A stretch of 64,000 bases of DNA from Bathynomus jamesi (lineage: Eukaryota; Arthropoda; Malacostraca; Isopoda; Cirolanidae). The notes under the pieces were generated by a model that was not told where the DNA came from, searched no databases, and worked only from the letters and a program-made list of their open reading frames with translations. The number at the start of each line of letters is the position of its first letter. The stretch's first letter is position 1. The stretch covers positions 1,258,001 to 1,322,000 of the forward strand of contig JAJOZX010000195.1 in assembly GCA_023014485.1 (NCBI GenBank), written 5' to 3'. This document shows, one piece after another, positions 54,880-64,000 of the stretch. A program made the position numbers and the translations under genes.

Positions 54880-55814
54880 TATATTTATTCCTCGTTCGTA
54901 TTTCTTATACTATTATTATTTTTTATTGCATGTATTCCTCGTTTGTAAGGATTGTATATTTATTTTCTATATATTTCGTGAAATTGATTCCAATAATTCG
55001 TCTAAATAAACAGAATGATATAATGGTGTTTTATTTAATACGGTTTAATTGTATTTCTTTTATTGTTAATATTAGGAATCGTTTAAAAAATTAGTTCACT
55101 TGCTGAACAAATTTAAGGAGAAAGTCGCTCTTGCCTTTAATAAATAAGTAACTAAATTAAATGGCGTTGCATAGTAAATCATCCTAATAAGGTACACCTC
55201 AACATAATTAAATTAAAAAGCAATAGCTGGTAACTCATCTAAATAAAAATTAAAATAAATGGTACAATCTGGCAAGTCATCCTAATAAGGTACACCTGAA
55301 CACAATTAAAATAAATGGTGGTATCTGGTAACCCTCCTTATATAAATAAATAAGTAAGTGGTAACTGGTAACTCCAGACCCTCTATATATCATAACAGCT
55401 GCTTGGCCCCTGGACGCTCATTATGCGATGGACTCCGGTGTACGGTGTAATAAAGAACTCTCTCTCCTCTCTCCTTCTTAGGTTAAGGCTTAGGTTAGGT
55501 TTCCCTTTGCGGGGTGAGGACATCCCAACTTCTCCCCCAAAGACCCTCCTCCTTCTCCTTTCTCCCCCTCTTTTAGGTTAAAGCTACCCCTTTGGGGGAG
55601 GTCATCCTCCTTTCTCCCTCTGAAGCTCCCTCCCACCCCCTTTGCAGCATTGACTTGTTGCATAACCCCTTCCCTTTTGTTGCGTAACCCTTGCAACACC
55701 CCCTTTGTCATAAACCCATTTGCAACATTCTCCCATCCTCTTTGCAACATTGATCGAAATTGCATTGCAACATTGCAGCATTCTTGCACTCTCCCATTTT
55801 TCGGCCATACTAAT
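54880..55814 (-). repeat. Polinton B right terminal inverted repeat
   Basis: Read inward from 55814: ATTAGTATGGCCGAAAAATG, GGGAGAGTGCAAGAATGCTG, TTGCAAAGAGG-like units, a polypurine block, then AAGGAGAAAGTCGCTCTTGC near 55119 and AACAGAATGATATAATGG near 55020 (plus strand). It matches the right repeat of copy A nearly base for base over about 740 bp. Confidence 0.87.
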
Positions 55815-56140
55815 AAGGGCTTCTAGTCGTCCCCAACACCGAACCAATTGTACCCACCTCAACAAGAAATGTGTCTAAAACATCACCTCCCACAAAACAG
55901 CCTGAAAAGGATTCAAACTCTTCAATATAATAGTATCTCAAGGCAGGGTTTTCGCCTGTTTAACTCCTTGCCTCAGTACCTTAGAGATATAAATGCAGTC
56001 CCAGTGGCTACTTTTAAAATCATCTGGACACGTTTTTAGCCAACATACCCGACCATCCCACAGTTCCAGGGTATTCCTCTGCTAGACCAACCCTCACAAA
56101 TTCGAGAGTGGATCAAATCGTATCCAAACTGCTGATCCGG
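55815..56140 (+). pseudogene. LINE RT2, C-terminal end (third segment)
   Basis: Directly after the Polinton B right end, plus-strand frames give GLLVVPNTEPIVPTSTRN and then SLKRIQTLQYNSISRQGF, RLFNSLPQYLRDINAVPV and TFKIIWTRF, a typical LINE C-terminus. It continues the reading interrupted at YTWKILEG (23346, minus). The first six bases, AAGGGC, resemble AAGGAC at the other break. Confidence 0.75.
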
Positions 56141-56150
56141 TAGAGTACAC

Positions 56151-56590
56151 CTAACCTCTTGGAAGCTGTTTTAGGGAGAGAGTGTACGTGATCTTTCGGG
56201 GAAAGATCATGAGAAAAGGAAATGCCAACAATGTTAAAAGAAGAGGAAGGATTGAGCTGTGTATTGTTGAAGGTAAGGGGATAGTCGTGTGGAAGATTGT
56301 GACGAGTAAACAGATGAAAAAAGTGGCATCATCAGCATAGGAGTGGATAGGGCAGGAAGTGCGATTTAATAGATCATTGATAAATAAAAGGAAAAGAGTG
56401 GGTGACAGGACAGAACCCTGAGGAACACCACTATTACTAGCTTTAGGAGAAGAACAGTGACCATCTACAACCACAGCTATTGATCGACCAGAAAGGAAAT
56501 TAGAGATGAAGGCACAGTTAGAGAAACCGAAGGAAGGCAGATTGGAAATTAAAGATTTGTGCCAGACTCTATCAAAAGCTTTGGGTATGT
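56151..56590 (-). pseudogene. Jockey-like LINE, RT fragment (copy J1)
   Basis: Minus strand: PKAFDRVWHKSLISNLPSFG, DGHCSSPKASNSGVPQGSVL, LFLLFINDLLNRTSC and the catalytic HSYADDATFF. Truncated at its 5' side by the palindromic element at 56591. Same family as J2 and J3. Confidence 0.85.
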
Positions 56591-56820
56591 CAGGGACGGA
56601 TCGAGACCGATCTGACTGATGCACATTCATCGGTCAGAAAAATATGTGCTCCGTTTGCATCGGTCAAATAATTGACCTGTCGGTAAACTAATCTCAGTGT
56701 CTCTCAGCTATTGAGGTAAGGTTACCGACAGATCAATTATGTGACCGATGCAAACAGAACACATATTTTTCTGACCGATGCATGTGCAGCATCGGTCAGA
56801 TCGGTCTGGATCCGTCCCTG
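56591..56820. mobile_element. Palindromic MITE with CAGGGACGGATC ends
   Basis: 230 bp, nearly a complete palindrome; arms begin CAGGGACGGATC and include several ATCGGTCAG/CTGACCGAT motifs. CAGGGACGG ends suggest hAT. Flanking 8-mers (GGGTATGT; TCTATTTC) do not match, so one flank was probably lost. Confidence 0.8.
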
Positions 56821-57560
56821 TCTATTTCAAAACTTGTTTTAAAAAGACGCTTTTTCTTCTTTCTCAAACACATTTCATGGTCTTTGATTTTCACAAACGT
56901 TTTAACACGTTTTGCATGTTTTAAAATTTCATTATTCTCAGTCCAAAATAAATTTTTGTAACAAACACCTGAAGCAAAGCTTTAATATTTGTCATTAAAA
57001 CTCTTCTGCAACTTTGATTAAATTATAAACAGTAAAAATCTATTTTTTTTTTCGGTTCATAATTTGGTGTTCATTATGCACTCTTCCGCCTTTTCTTTTG
57101 GGAATTAGTACAAAGTTAAGCCGGCAGTAGGACTTCTTGCTTGACGAAACGTTTGATCGACGGATCAAATTCTGGAATGAGAATTTCCTCGACAAAAATA
57201 TCTGCTGCTGCAATTACAAAGGGAGAGAAGCATTTTGCAAAATGAAAATATTTTTCGATGGAAAACTAACGACGAAACTAACAGAATAATGACATTCACC
57301 TCTGTGACCGAATTTGTACATTTTCGGTTGATTTCTGATAAAATTCTTTAGGAACATTGCTGAAAAAGCTTTAATTCAATTTTCAAATGGTTCCAAATTT
57401 TGTAGAATGTGGAAATATGGAAAGCTGAGACATACCTTACAAAATGGTATCGGATACACTTAAAAATTTGGAAAAACGACTGCAATATCTGTATCAATTC
57501 CAGAGTAATAAAAAATTTAAAATAGGGACTTACTTTACAAGCACCATAGTACATGTACAG
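56821..57560. other. No gene recognised
   Basis: AT-rich sequence between two LINE fragments. A minus-strand open stretch at 57348-57554 has no similarity I know. Nothing else supported. Confidence 0.5.
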
Positions 57561-57565
57561 GCTCT

Positions 57566-59318
57566 TTGTGGCACCTAGCTTGGAACCTCTCCAACAAGTT
57601 TACGTTTTTCTCTCCTCTTTTCCATTTTGACGGCTCTATTGCCGTTTCTTCTCCTGATAAAACTGAATTCTTCACTCAAAATTTCGCTTCTAACTCAACC
57701 CTGGACAATTCCGGTGCTGTTCCGTTATCTCCTCCCCCCATCGACTTAATTATGCCTGATATTAGAATCTCTTCCAAAGATGTCTTTTGTGCCCTATTTG
57801 TGTTCAACTCTAAGAAGGCCTACGATACTGATAGGGTCCCACCTGTTGTTCTCAAGAACTGTGCTTCTGGGCTGATACCCTGTCCAGGCAAATTCTTTTG
57901 TCTGTCTTTCATCTGGTACTTTTACTTCCTGCTGGAAGTTCGCTTTCATTTAGCGTGTCCTCAATAAGGGTGACCGCTCTCAACCCTCCAACTATCGTCC
58001 AATTGCTTTGATTTCTTGGCTTTCTAAAGTTTTTTAATCTATTCTTAAACACCTCTGTAATCACACTCTTCTTTCAGATCGTCAGTATGGGTTCCGCAAG
58101 GGACGCTCTACTGGCGATCTTCTTACATATCTCTCACTCTTGGTCATCCTCCTTTCGAAATTTCGGTAAAACGTTTGCTATTGCTCTAGATATAGCCAAG
58201 CTTTTGATAGAGTCTGGCACACATCTTTAATTTCCAAACTGCTCTCCTTCGGTTTCTATCCTTCTATCTGTGCCTTCCTCTCTAATTTTCTTCCTGGTTG
58301 ATCTATAGCTGCGGTTGCAGACGGCCACTGTTCTTCTCCTAAAGGTGTTAATAGTGGTGTTCTTCAGGGTTCTGAACTGTCACCCACTCTTTTACTTTTA
58401 TTTATCAATGATCTATTGAGTCACACTACCTATCCTATCTACTAATATGCCGATGGTTCCAATCTTCACTTCTCCACCCGTTTCACAAAGCGTCCCTCTC
58501 AATACTCACTCCATGCTTCGCGTAGGACGGCTATGATAAACCTGACGTCTGCTCTTTCTACTATTTCTGATTGGGGCAAATAAAACTATGGTTTTCAATG
58601 ACTCAAAAACTCAGTTCCTTCACCTGTATACTCGTCACAATCTTCCACACGACTATCTCCTTACCTTCAACAATACACAATTCAATCTTTTCGCTTCTTT
58701 TAACATTCTTGGCATTTCCTTTCTCGTGACCTTTCCTGTAAATATCACATATACTCTCTCTGAAACAGCTTCTTAGAGGTTAGGGGCCCTGTTTCGGCTC
58801 CCCAGTTTCTTCATCCCCTCTCAGTTGCTGTCTCTGTACAGGGTTCTTGTCCGCCCGTGTATGGAGAACGCTTTTCATGTGTGGGATGGCTAAACCCACA
58901 CAGCTCTACTTGACAGGATGGAATCAAAGGCTTTTCGACTCATCAATCCCTCTCTCATCACCGCAGGTTTTCCTCACTCTCTCTTTATTATCGTTATTAT
59001 AACGGACACTGTTTTTCTGAACTCCTTAACTGGCATGCCTCCTCCCTTAAGGAGAACTTGCAGTGCCAGACTTTCGACACATCCTCTTTCCTTTTTCATC
59101 CAACACTCTGACAGTATTCTCACTCTTTCATCTACTCAACCGATCAACTCTGGAACTCCCTTCCTCAATCCATCTTCCCCCTTGTCTATGATTCAATCTT
59201 TCAAACGTAGAGTGTCCAGGTCTCTCGAAAACTTTGGGTTTTGATTTTGGCTTTTCTTCTTCTGTGGGGTGGCGTTTTGCAGGGCATTCGCTCTTAGCCC
59301 GTTTTTGCTGTACGCACG

Positions 59319-59320
<2 letters not shown>
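57566..59320 (+). pseudogene. Jockey-like LINE, copy J2
   Basis: Opening part ends in PDKTEFFTQNFASNSTLDNS and DIRISSKDVFCALFVFNSKK, then RT motifs in shifting frames: NYRPIALISWLSKVF, LSDRQYGFRKGRSTGDLL, DGHCSSPKGVNSGVLQGSEL. YADG stands where YADD is catalytic. C-terminus near 59200 (LWNSLPQSIFPLVYD; FKRRVSRSLENFGF). Many stops. Ends in a (CA)n(TA)n tract at 59318-59368. Confidence 0.87.
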
Positions 59321-59369
<49 letters not shown>

Positions 59370-59463
59370 TGCAGTTTTTTTTGCCTCCCCCTGCAGTATA
59401 ATTGAAAATCCACATGTAATCTTTAATACTGGTCCCATTCTTAAAATGCTTAAATAATATATA

Positions 59464-59508
<45 letters not shown>

Positions 59509-59542
59509 TATATTATATGTAACTGTGTGTGTGTGTGTGTGT
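59318..59542. repeat. (CA)n(TA)n ... (TA)n(GT)n microsatellites
   Basis: (CA)n then (TA)n to 59368, unique sequence, then (TA)n from 59456 and (GT)n to 59542. Two converging compound microsatellites, typical of LINE tails. Confidence 0.93.
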
Positions 59543-60003
59543 GTGGCTTGCACATGTAAGATGGCGTCGTAAAACGAAAATAGTTCAAAATTTATACACA
59601 AGCATGACCAACAATCAGAAATATTTGACAGCTTAAAGCTTCCACCTTTTAACACTTGTTCGGCTGCCAGACGAGGTTTTTCGCCTCTTCATCTAAGGTA
59701 TTGCCTTACAGTCAATATCATGTATGAAGAAGAAGTGGTGGGCTCGAACCGTGTTGGGGCAATTTCTGCATTATGGAAAATCGTGTGTGTTCATGCATGA
59801 TATTCCACTGATGGAACCCCAGCGTTGCACCAGATAATTCGAATGAAATGCCGGTCATTACCTCGAATACGGGAGGGTTAACATGTAAAGTGTTTTTGGA
59901 CGCGAAAGCGTTATGCATTTCTTCCATTGTTTAAATGCATGACAGGTTGTGTGAACTTTTATCTCGTTGTAGTGTAGTAGCTCGCGCCTTCACCTTCTAT
60001 CTA

Positions 60004-60062
<59 letters not shown>

Positions 60063-60335
60063 CGCAAGGGGGTTCTAAGCTCGTGCTCTTGAGTGCTCTT
60101 TGTGCTCGTTTGTACGTGCTTGTTCCTGGAGGTTTCACGTGCGCCCTCCCGGCCCTAGCACCCAAGGATGATGGGGCTCGACCCTGCAGTCCTTGTCATC
60201 CTTGGTCTTTTTCCACTTCGACTGTCCCCTCCACCCTTTCTTTTTCCTCTGTCTTTCCTCTCACTTTTTCTTTGTTTTTCCGCTGAGATATGCCCTTTTA
60301 AATAGAGGCGAATCGGTTCTTCCCGAACTTAAAAA

Positions 60336-60375
<40 letters not shown>

Positions 60376-61370
60376 TATATTAAATTCTGGAGAAATCTTC
60401 TGACCGACACTACAAATTCTCGACTGAACAAATTTTCAGAACAAACTTTAAACTAGTGACCAAATGATCAAATCGTATCCCCGCGCTTCAAAAGAACCCT
60501 ATTAGAAATTTACAAGACAGAACAAACTCCAAGTAAATATTTCTGTAAACCATTTTGAGAAAAATTTGTCTCTGTTTTGTTTTGTCGTTTAAAGTTTAAT
60601 CCACCTGAGAGAAATGGTGTTTCATGAAAGACAGTTTAATGTACATTATCTTTAATACCCTTTTAAAAAATTATAAACTATGCATTTTTAATACACCGTA
60701 TTAGTACTGACAATTATAAATTTTTTAAAATTACATTTTGGGGTTTGGCAATCGCCATTTTTTTAAGTGATTATGTCAGCGTGTTAGCACAACGAATTAT
60801 TAATCATCCTGGGTTTTAATTAAGCCGTAAACCATTATGGACTCCATTAAAGTAATTGCGTCATAAATTAGAGAAATTTATGACGCGTATGTATTCAGTT
60901 TGTGCGAAATTTGCGTTAAAATAAATAAAGGGCAAATTTTAAATAACTTCGGTAGAAAGTGGGATTTGACTTTTAAGTGGGTGATTACGTTCCGTTTCAC
61001 GCCATTCCCACTAACATTCACCTCTCCGAAAATGAGAATACTTAAAGTGCGAATTCTCGATTTAATTACACCTAACCTAAGCCTATAATCTAATGTAACG
61101 TAACATAACCTGTCATCCATAATAAATGCAGCTCACGTAATCTATCCCAGGATCGATGTGGGAAAGGTTGAGGACTGAGAATAGAAATAATTGAAATGGG
61201 AAAAGACCACTTCGTTTACAAAACCATTTACAACAGGTAAATTGTTATACAAATCAACTTCACCTCTGAAGAAATATATGGGAAAATCTAATGTTATTTC
61301 GACGTTTTCGATTGTAATCAAGTATTATAGCTTATACAAACTGAGTGATGTTTTTTCTTTTTATTTAGGA
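59543..61370. other. No gene; LINE 3' tail and microsatellites
   Basis: (TA)n at 60006-60058. 60061-60330 looks like a C/T-rich LINE 3' tail, ending in a 14-base poly(A) and (TA)n at 60329-60371. 60400-61370 is AT-rich with no supported coding sequence. Confidence 0.5.
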
Positions 61371-63720
61371 AGGAGGAACCAAGGACGAATGCCCACAAAA
61401 ACGGCCCACCCCGATAGAAGAAGAAGAGAGCCAAAATCAAGGTCCAGGGTTTTGAAAATGCCTGGACAGTCTGCATTTGAAAGATTGGGGGACATAGACA
61501 GGTGTAAGGATGGATTGAAGAAGATTGTTCTATAGTTCACCGGTTCAGTAGATGAAAGATTGAAAATAACGAGTAATGAGATGAAAAGCCTTTGATTCCA
61601 TTCGTCAAGTATTGCTGTGTGGGTTTAGCCACCCCGCACGTGAAAAGCGTTCTCTAGACAGGGGCGGACAAGACTCCTGTACAGAGACAGCAACTGAGTG
61701 GGGGTGAAGAAACTGCTGAGCCGCTACAACACACCTAACCTCTTAGAAGCTGTTTTGGAAAGCGTGTTTGTATGTGTTTTTCCCAGGAAAGATCACGAGA
61801 AAAGGAAACACCAAGAATTTTAAGAGAAGAGGAAGGATTGAGTTGTGTATTGTTGAATGTTAGGGGATACTCGTGTCAAAAATTGTGACGAGTAGACAGG
61901 TAAAGGAACTGAATTTTTGAAGTACTGAAAACCACAAAGTTTTCTCAGCCCCAATCAGAGACAGTAGAAAGATTAGGGGTCAGGTACACTATAGCCGTCT
62001 CACGCGAAGCACGGAGTGACTGCTGAAAGGGACGCTTTGCGAAGAGTGGGTAGGACAGAACCCTAAAGAACACCACTATTAAAAATTTTAGGAGAAGAAC
62101 AGTGGCCATTTACAACTTCGATTATAGATCGACCATAAAAAAAATCGGAAAAGAAAGCACAGTTAGAAGGATAGAAACCGAAGGAGGGCAGATTGGAAAT
62201 TAAAGAGTTGTGCCAAACTATCAAAAGCTTTGGATATGGCGAGCGCAGTAGCAAAGGTTTCACCAAAATCCTGAAAGGAGGATGACCAATAGTAAGAGGA
62301 AATATGCAAGAAGATCGCCAGTAGAGCATTGCTTGCGGAACCTATAATGACGATCTGAAGGAAGATTTTGAAAAGAGAAGTGTTTAAGAATCTTCCTATT
62401 AAGGATAGATTAAAAGACTTTTGAGAGACAAGAAATCAAAGCAATTGAACGATAGCTTGAAGGTTGAGAGCGATCACCTTCCTTTAGAACAAGCTGAATG
62501 AAAGCGAACTTCCATGAGGAAGGAAAATTACCAGATGAAAGACAGACGAAAGAGCTTGAAAAGTTCTTGAGAACAAAAGGAGGGACACCATCAGGACCGT
62601 ACGCCTTCCTAGAGTTGAACACAGATAGAACAAGAAAAAATCTTTGGAAAATATTCTAATTTCAGACAATTAAGTCAAAAGGGGTAGGAGATAGAGGAAT
62701 AGCACCGGAATTGTCCAGGGTTGAATTGGAAGCAAAATTCTGAGTGAAGAGCTCAGTTTTATCAGGAGAAGAGATGGCAACTGAGCCATCGAAATGGAAA
62801 AATAGAAGGAAACAAGAAGTAAAGTTGTTGGAGGCGTTCTTGGCTAGGTGCCAGAAAGAGAGAAGAATTAGAATTGGATAGGTTTTCACATTTTTTTCTG
62901 ATGAAGGAATTTTTGGCCAATCGAAGAACAGTTTTTGCACGATTCCGGCCAGAAATATAAACTAGTGAGAGATTGGAGTTGGATGGCGACGGTACCTTCT
63001 GTAAACCTCCTCTTTGCTGCAGACAGCATTAGAAGTTAAACCAAGGTTCTTTTGAATTATCATAGTAGTGGGACTAGAATATGGAATGAACGCCTCCATG
63101 CCCTAGAGCAGGGGTCTTAACCTCTTGGTCATGACCCAAACGTGGGTCATTAAATTGTCATTTATCATTTATTTATGTTATTCCTAATCATTGTACCATT
63201 ATTATTTATTTTATTGTCTATTACGAGTGAACTGTTTGAAGGCATTGGTTGCCGAGCTAGCCCCAAGACCAGAATTTGGAACGCAGCCTAAAAAGGTTAA
63301 GAACCCCGGCCCTAGAGAATCACCTCCGTAATGAGCTCAGCGCCCTCGGGGGGGGCCCCGACCACGGAAGCGGTAATTATTCCATGGAAAATCAGAGAAG
63401 TACTGGGTAAGGGCTCTCAATCAGCAGCGCCAAAGTGCCAAAGGCGCCTCCTCCCGGAAGAATCTAAAGGCCGAACTGGAGCGATAGGACAGGAAACGGA
63501 TATAAGGTTGTGGTCGGAGGATCCCAACGGAGAAGAAAGTTTGACAGAGCATGATGGATGAGAGGTGAGAAATAAACCCAAAATGTTTGGTCTATCTCCA
63601 AGATGATCGAGGATAAGAGTAGGGTGCTGTACAATCTGCTCTCAGTCATTCAAGATAGAAAAGTTGTGAGCTAGTTCACCAGGGATGTTAGTGAAGTGGG
63701 AGGAAAGCCAAAGGTGGTGG
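61371..63720 (-). pseudogene. Jockey-like LINE, copy J3
   Basis: From 63720 leftward: endonuclease end ([26 protein letters not shown]), an inserted MITE (63109-63309), then FDGSVAISSPDKTELFTQNF, MSEIRIFSKDF, the segment KEGDRSQPSSYRSIALISCL, and LPSFGFYPSNCAFFSD with NGHCSSPKIFNSGVL. The catalytic YADD region is missing between about 62060 and 61980. C-terminal homology ends near 61371 beside AFERLGDIDR on the opposite strand. Many breaks. Confidence 0.87.
63109..63309. mobile_element. hAT-like MITE, 8-bp TSD CCCTAGAG
   Basis: 201 bp, starts CAGGGGTCTTAACCT, ends AGGTTAAGAACCCCGG. Flanked by CCCTAGAG at 63101-63108 and 63310-63317. No coding capacity. Confidence 0.88.
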
Positions 63721-64000
63721 TTAACAATGAAATTACTTAAAATGGATATATATATATATATATTATATATAATATATATATAATATATATATATATATAT
63801 CTATATATATATATATTTAGGGTTTTGTTGTTCACTCGTACAGAGGAAAATATCGAAAGTCAATTTTGAAAACGATTGTGATATTTAGGAGTTGCATACA
63901 TTTGAACCTTTTATAATAAACAATTTTCTTCAGTGTTACGAAAAAATTCCCCCTTAGAACCACGGAAAATGAAAAACTCTAATAATAAAATTGGAAAATT
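63721..64000. other. (TA)n-rich end of window
   Basis: Interrupted (TA)n at 63747-63817, then AT-rich sequence without a gene up to the window end. Confidence 0.6.

Larger units (their letters stand above)
32221..55814 (+). mobile_element. Polinton/Maverick copy B, adintovirus-like, 23.6 kb with insertions
   Basis: Terminal repeats start AGTAGTATGGGC (left) and ATTAGTATGGCC (right, read inward). Polymerase B and an unknown gene cluster are on minus in the left third. ATPase, two small conserved genes, integrase, minor capsid, pVI/pX-like, major capsid and protease are on plus. The spliced gene is on minus near the right end. Subtracting the inserts 44154-47315, 50918-53369 and 53659-54877 leaves about 16.7 kb, a normal Polinton length. 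Flanking 6-mers (AAGGCT left; AAGGGC right) do not pair with each other but with those of copy A. Almost every gene is broken, so it is a fossil. Confidence 0.88.

Overview
The window looks like a repeat-dense intergenic stretch of an arthropod genome, possibly a decapod or other crustacean. Reasons: spliced transposon genes, many (TA)n and (CA)n microsatellites, a degenerate TTAGG array (the common arthropod telomere unit), Penelope, CR1/Jockey-like, hAT, mariner, Merlin and piggyBac-like elements, and no prokaryotic gene organisation. The taxon is inference. I found no convincing host gene, rRNA, genuine tRNA or CRISPR array; almost everything is mobile DNA in several nested layers.

Layout. 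0-5.6 kb: transposase, LINE and Penelope remnants carrying small palindromic or hAT-like elements with target-site duplications (TSDs), plus a perfect 64-bp-arm hairpin at 4.4 kb. 5.7-8.5 kb: a CR1/L2-like LINE on the minus strand. 8.5-13.2 kb: first half of a second LINE (RT1), split by a 3.1-kb CACTA-ended transposon (9266-12406) that itself holds a piggyBac-like element. 13.2-23.3 kb: Polinton/Maverick (adintovirus-like) copy A, about 10 kb, keeping capsid, protease and part of the integrase. 23.3-32.2 kb: part of a third LINE (RT2) with a hAT-like insert, SINEs, a Tc1-like element carrying a Merlin-like insert, and the second half of RT1. 32.2-55.8 kb: Polinton copy B, 23.6 kb, with polymerase B, packaging ATPase, two small conserved proteins, integrase, minor and major capsid proteins, adenain-like protease and a small spliced gene; it is interrupted by a hAT element and two elements with TTAGRCYGG ends. 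55.8-64 kb: the rest of RT2 and three copies of one Jockey-like LINE.

The most informative signal is architectural. The segments at 13.2, 23.3, 32.2 and 55.8 kb, which look like dispersed TTGCAAAGGGG-rich repeats, are the terminal inverted repeats of the two Polintons. The 6-bp target duplications and the interrupted LINE reading frames pair A-left with B-left (AGCCTT; RT1) and A-right with B-right (AAGGAC/AAGGGC; RT2), not left with right of the same copy. The terminal-repeat sequences pair the same way. This is what an inversion between two oppositely oriented Polintons would leave, with the material between them flipped and each present copy a hybrid.

The Polinton genes are a typical virus-like set: protein-primed polymerase B, a retroviral-type integrase with a chromo-like C-terminus, an FtsK/HerA-like packaging ATPase, adenain-like protease and capsid proteins. 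Nearly all carry frameshifts or stops, so both copies look dead. The spliced small gene of copy A is the one clearly open frame.
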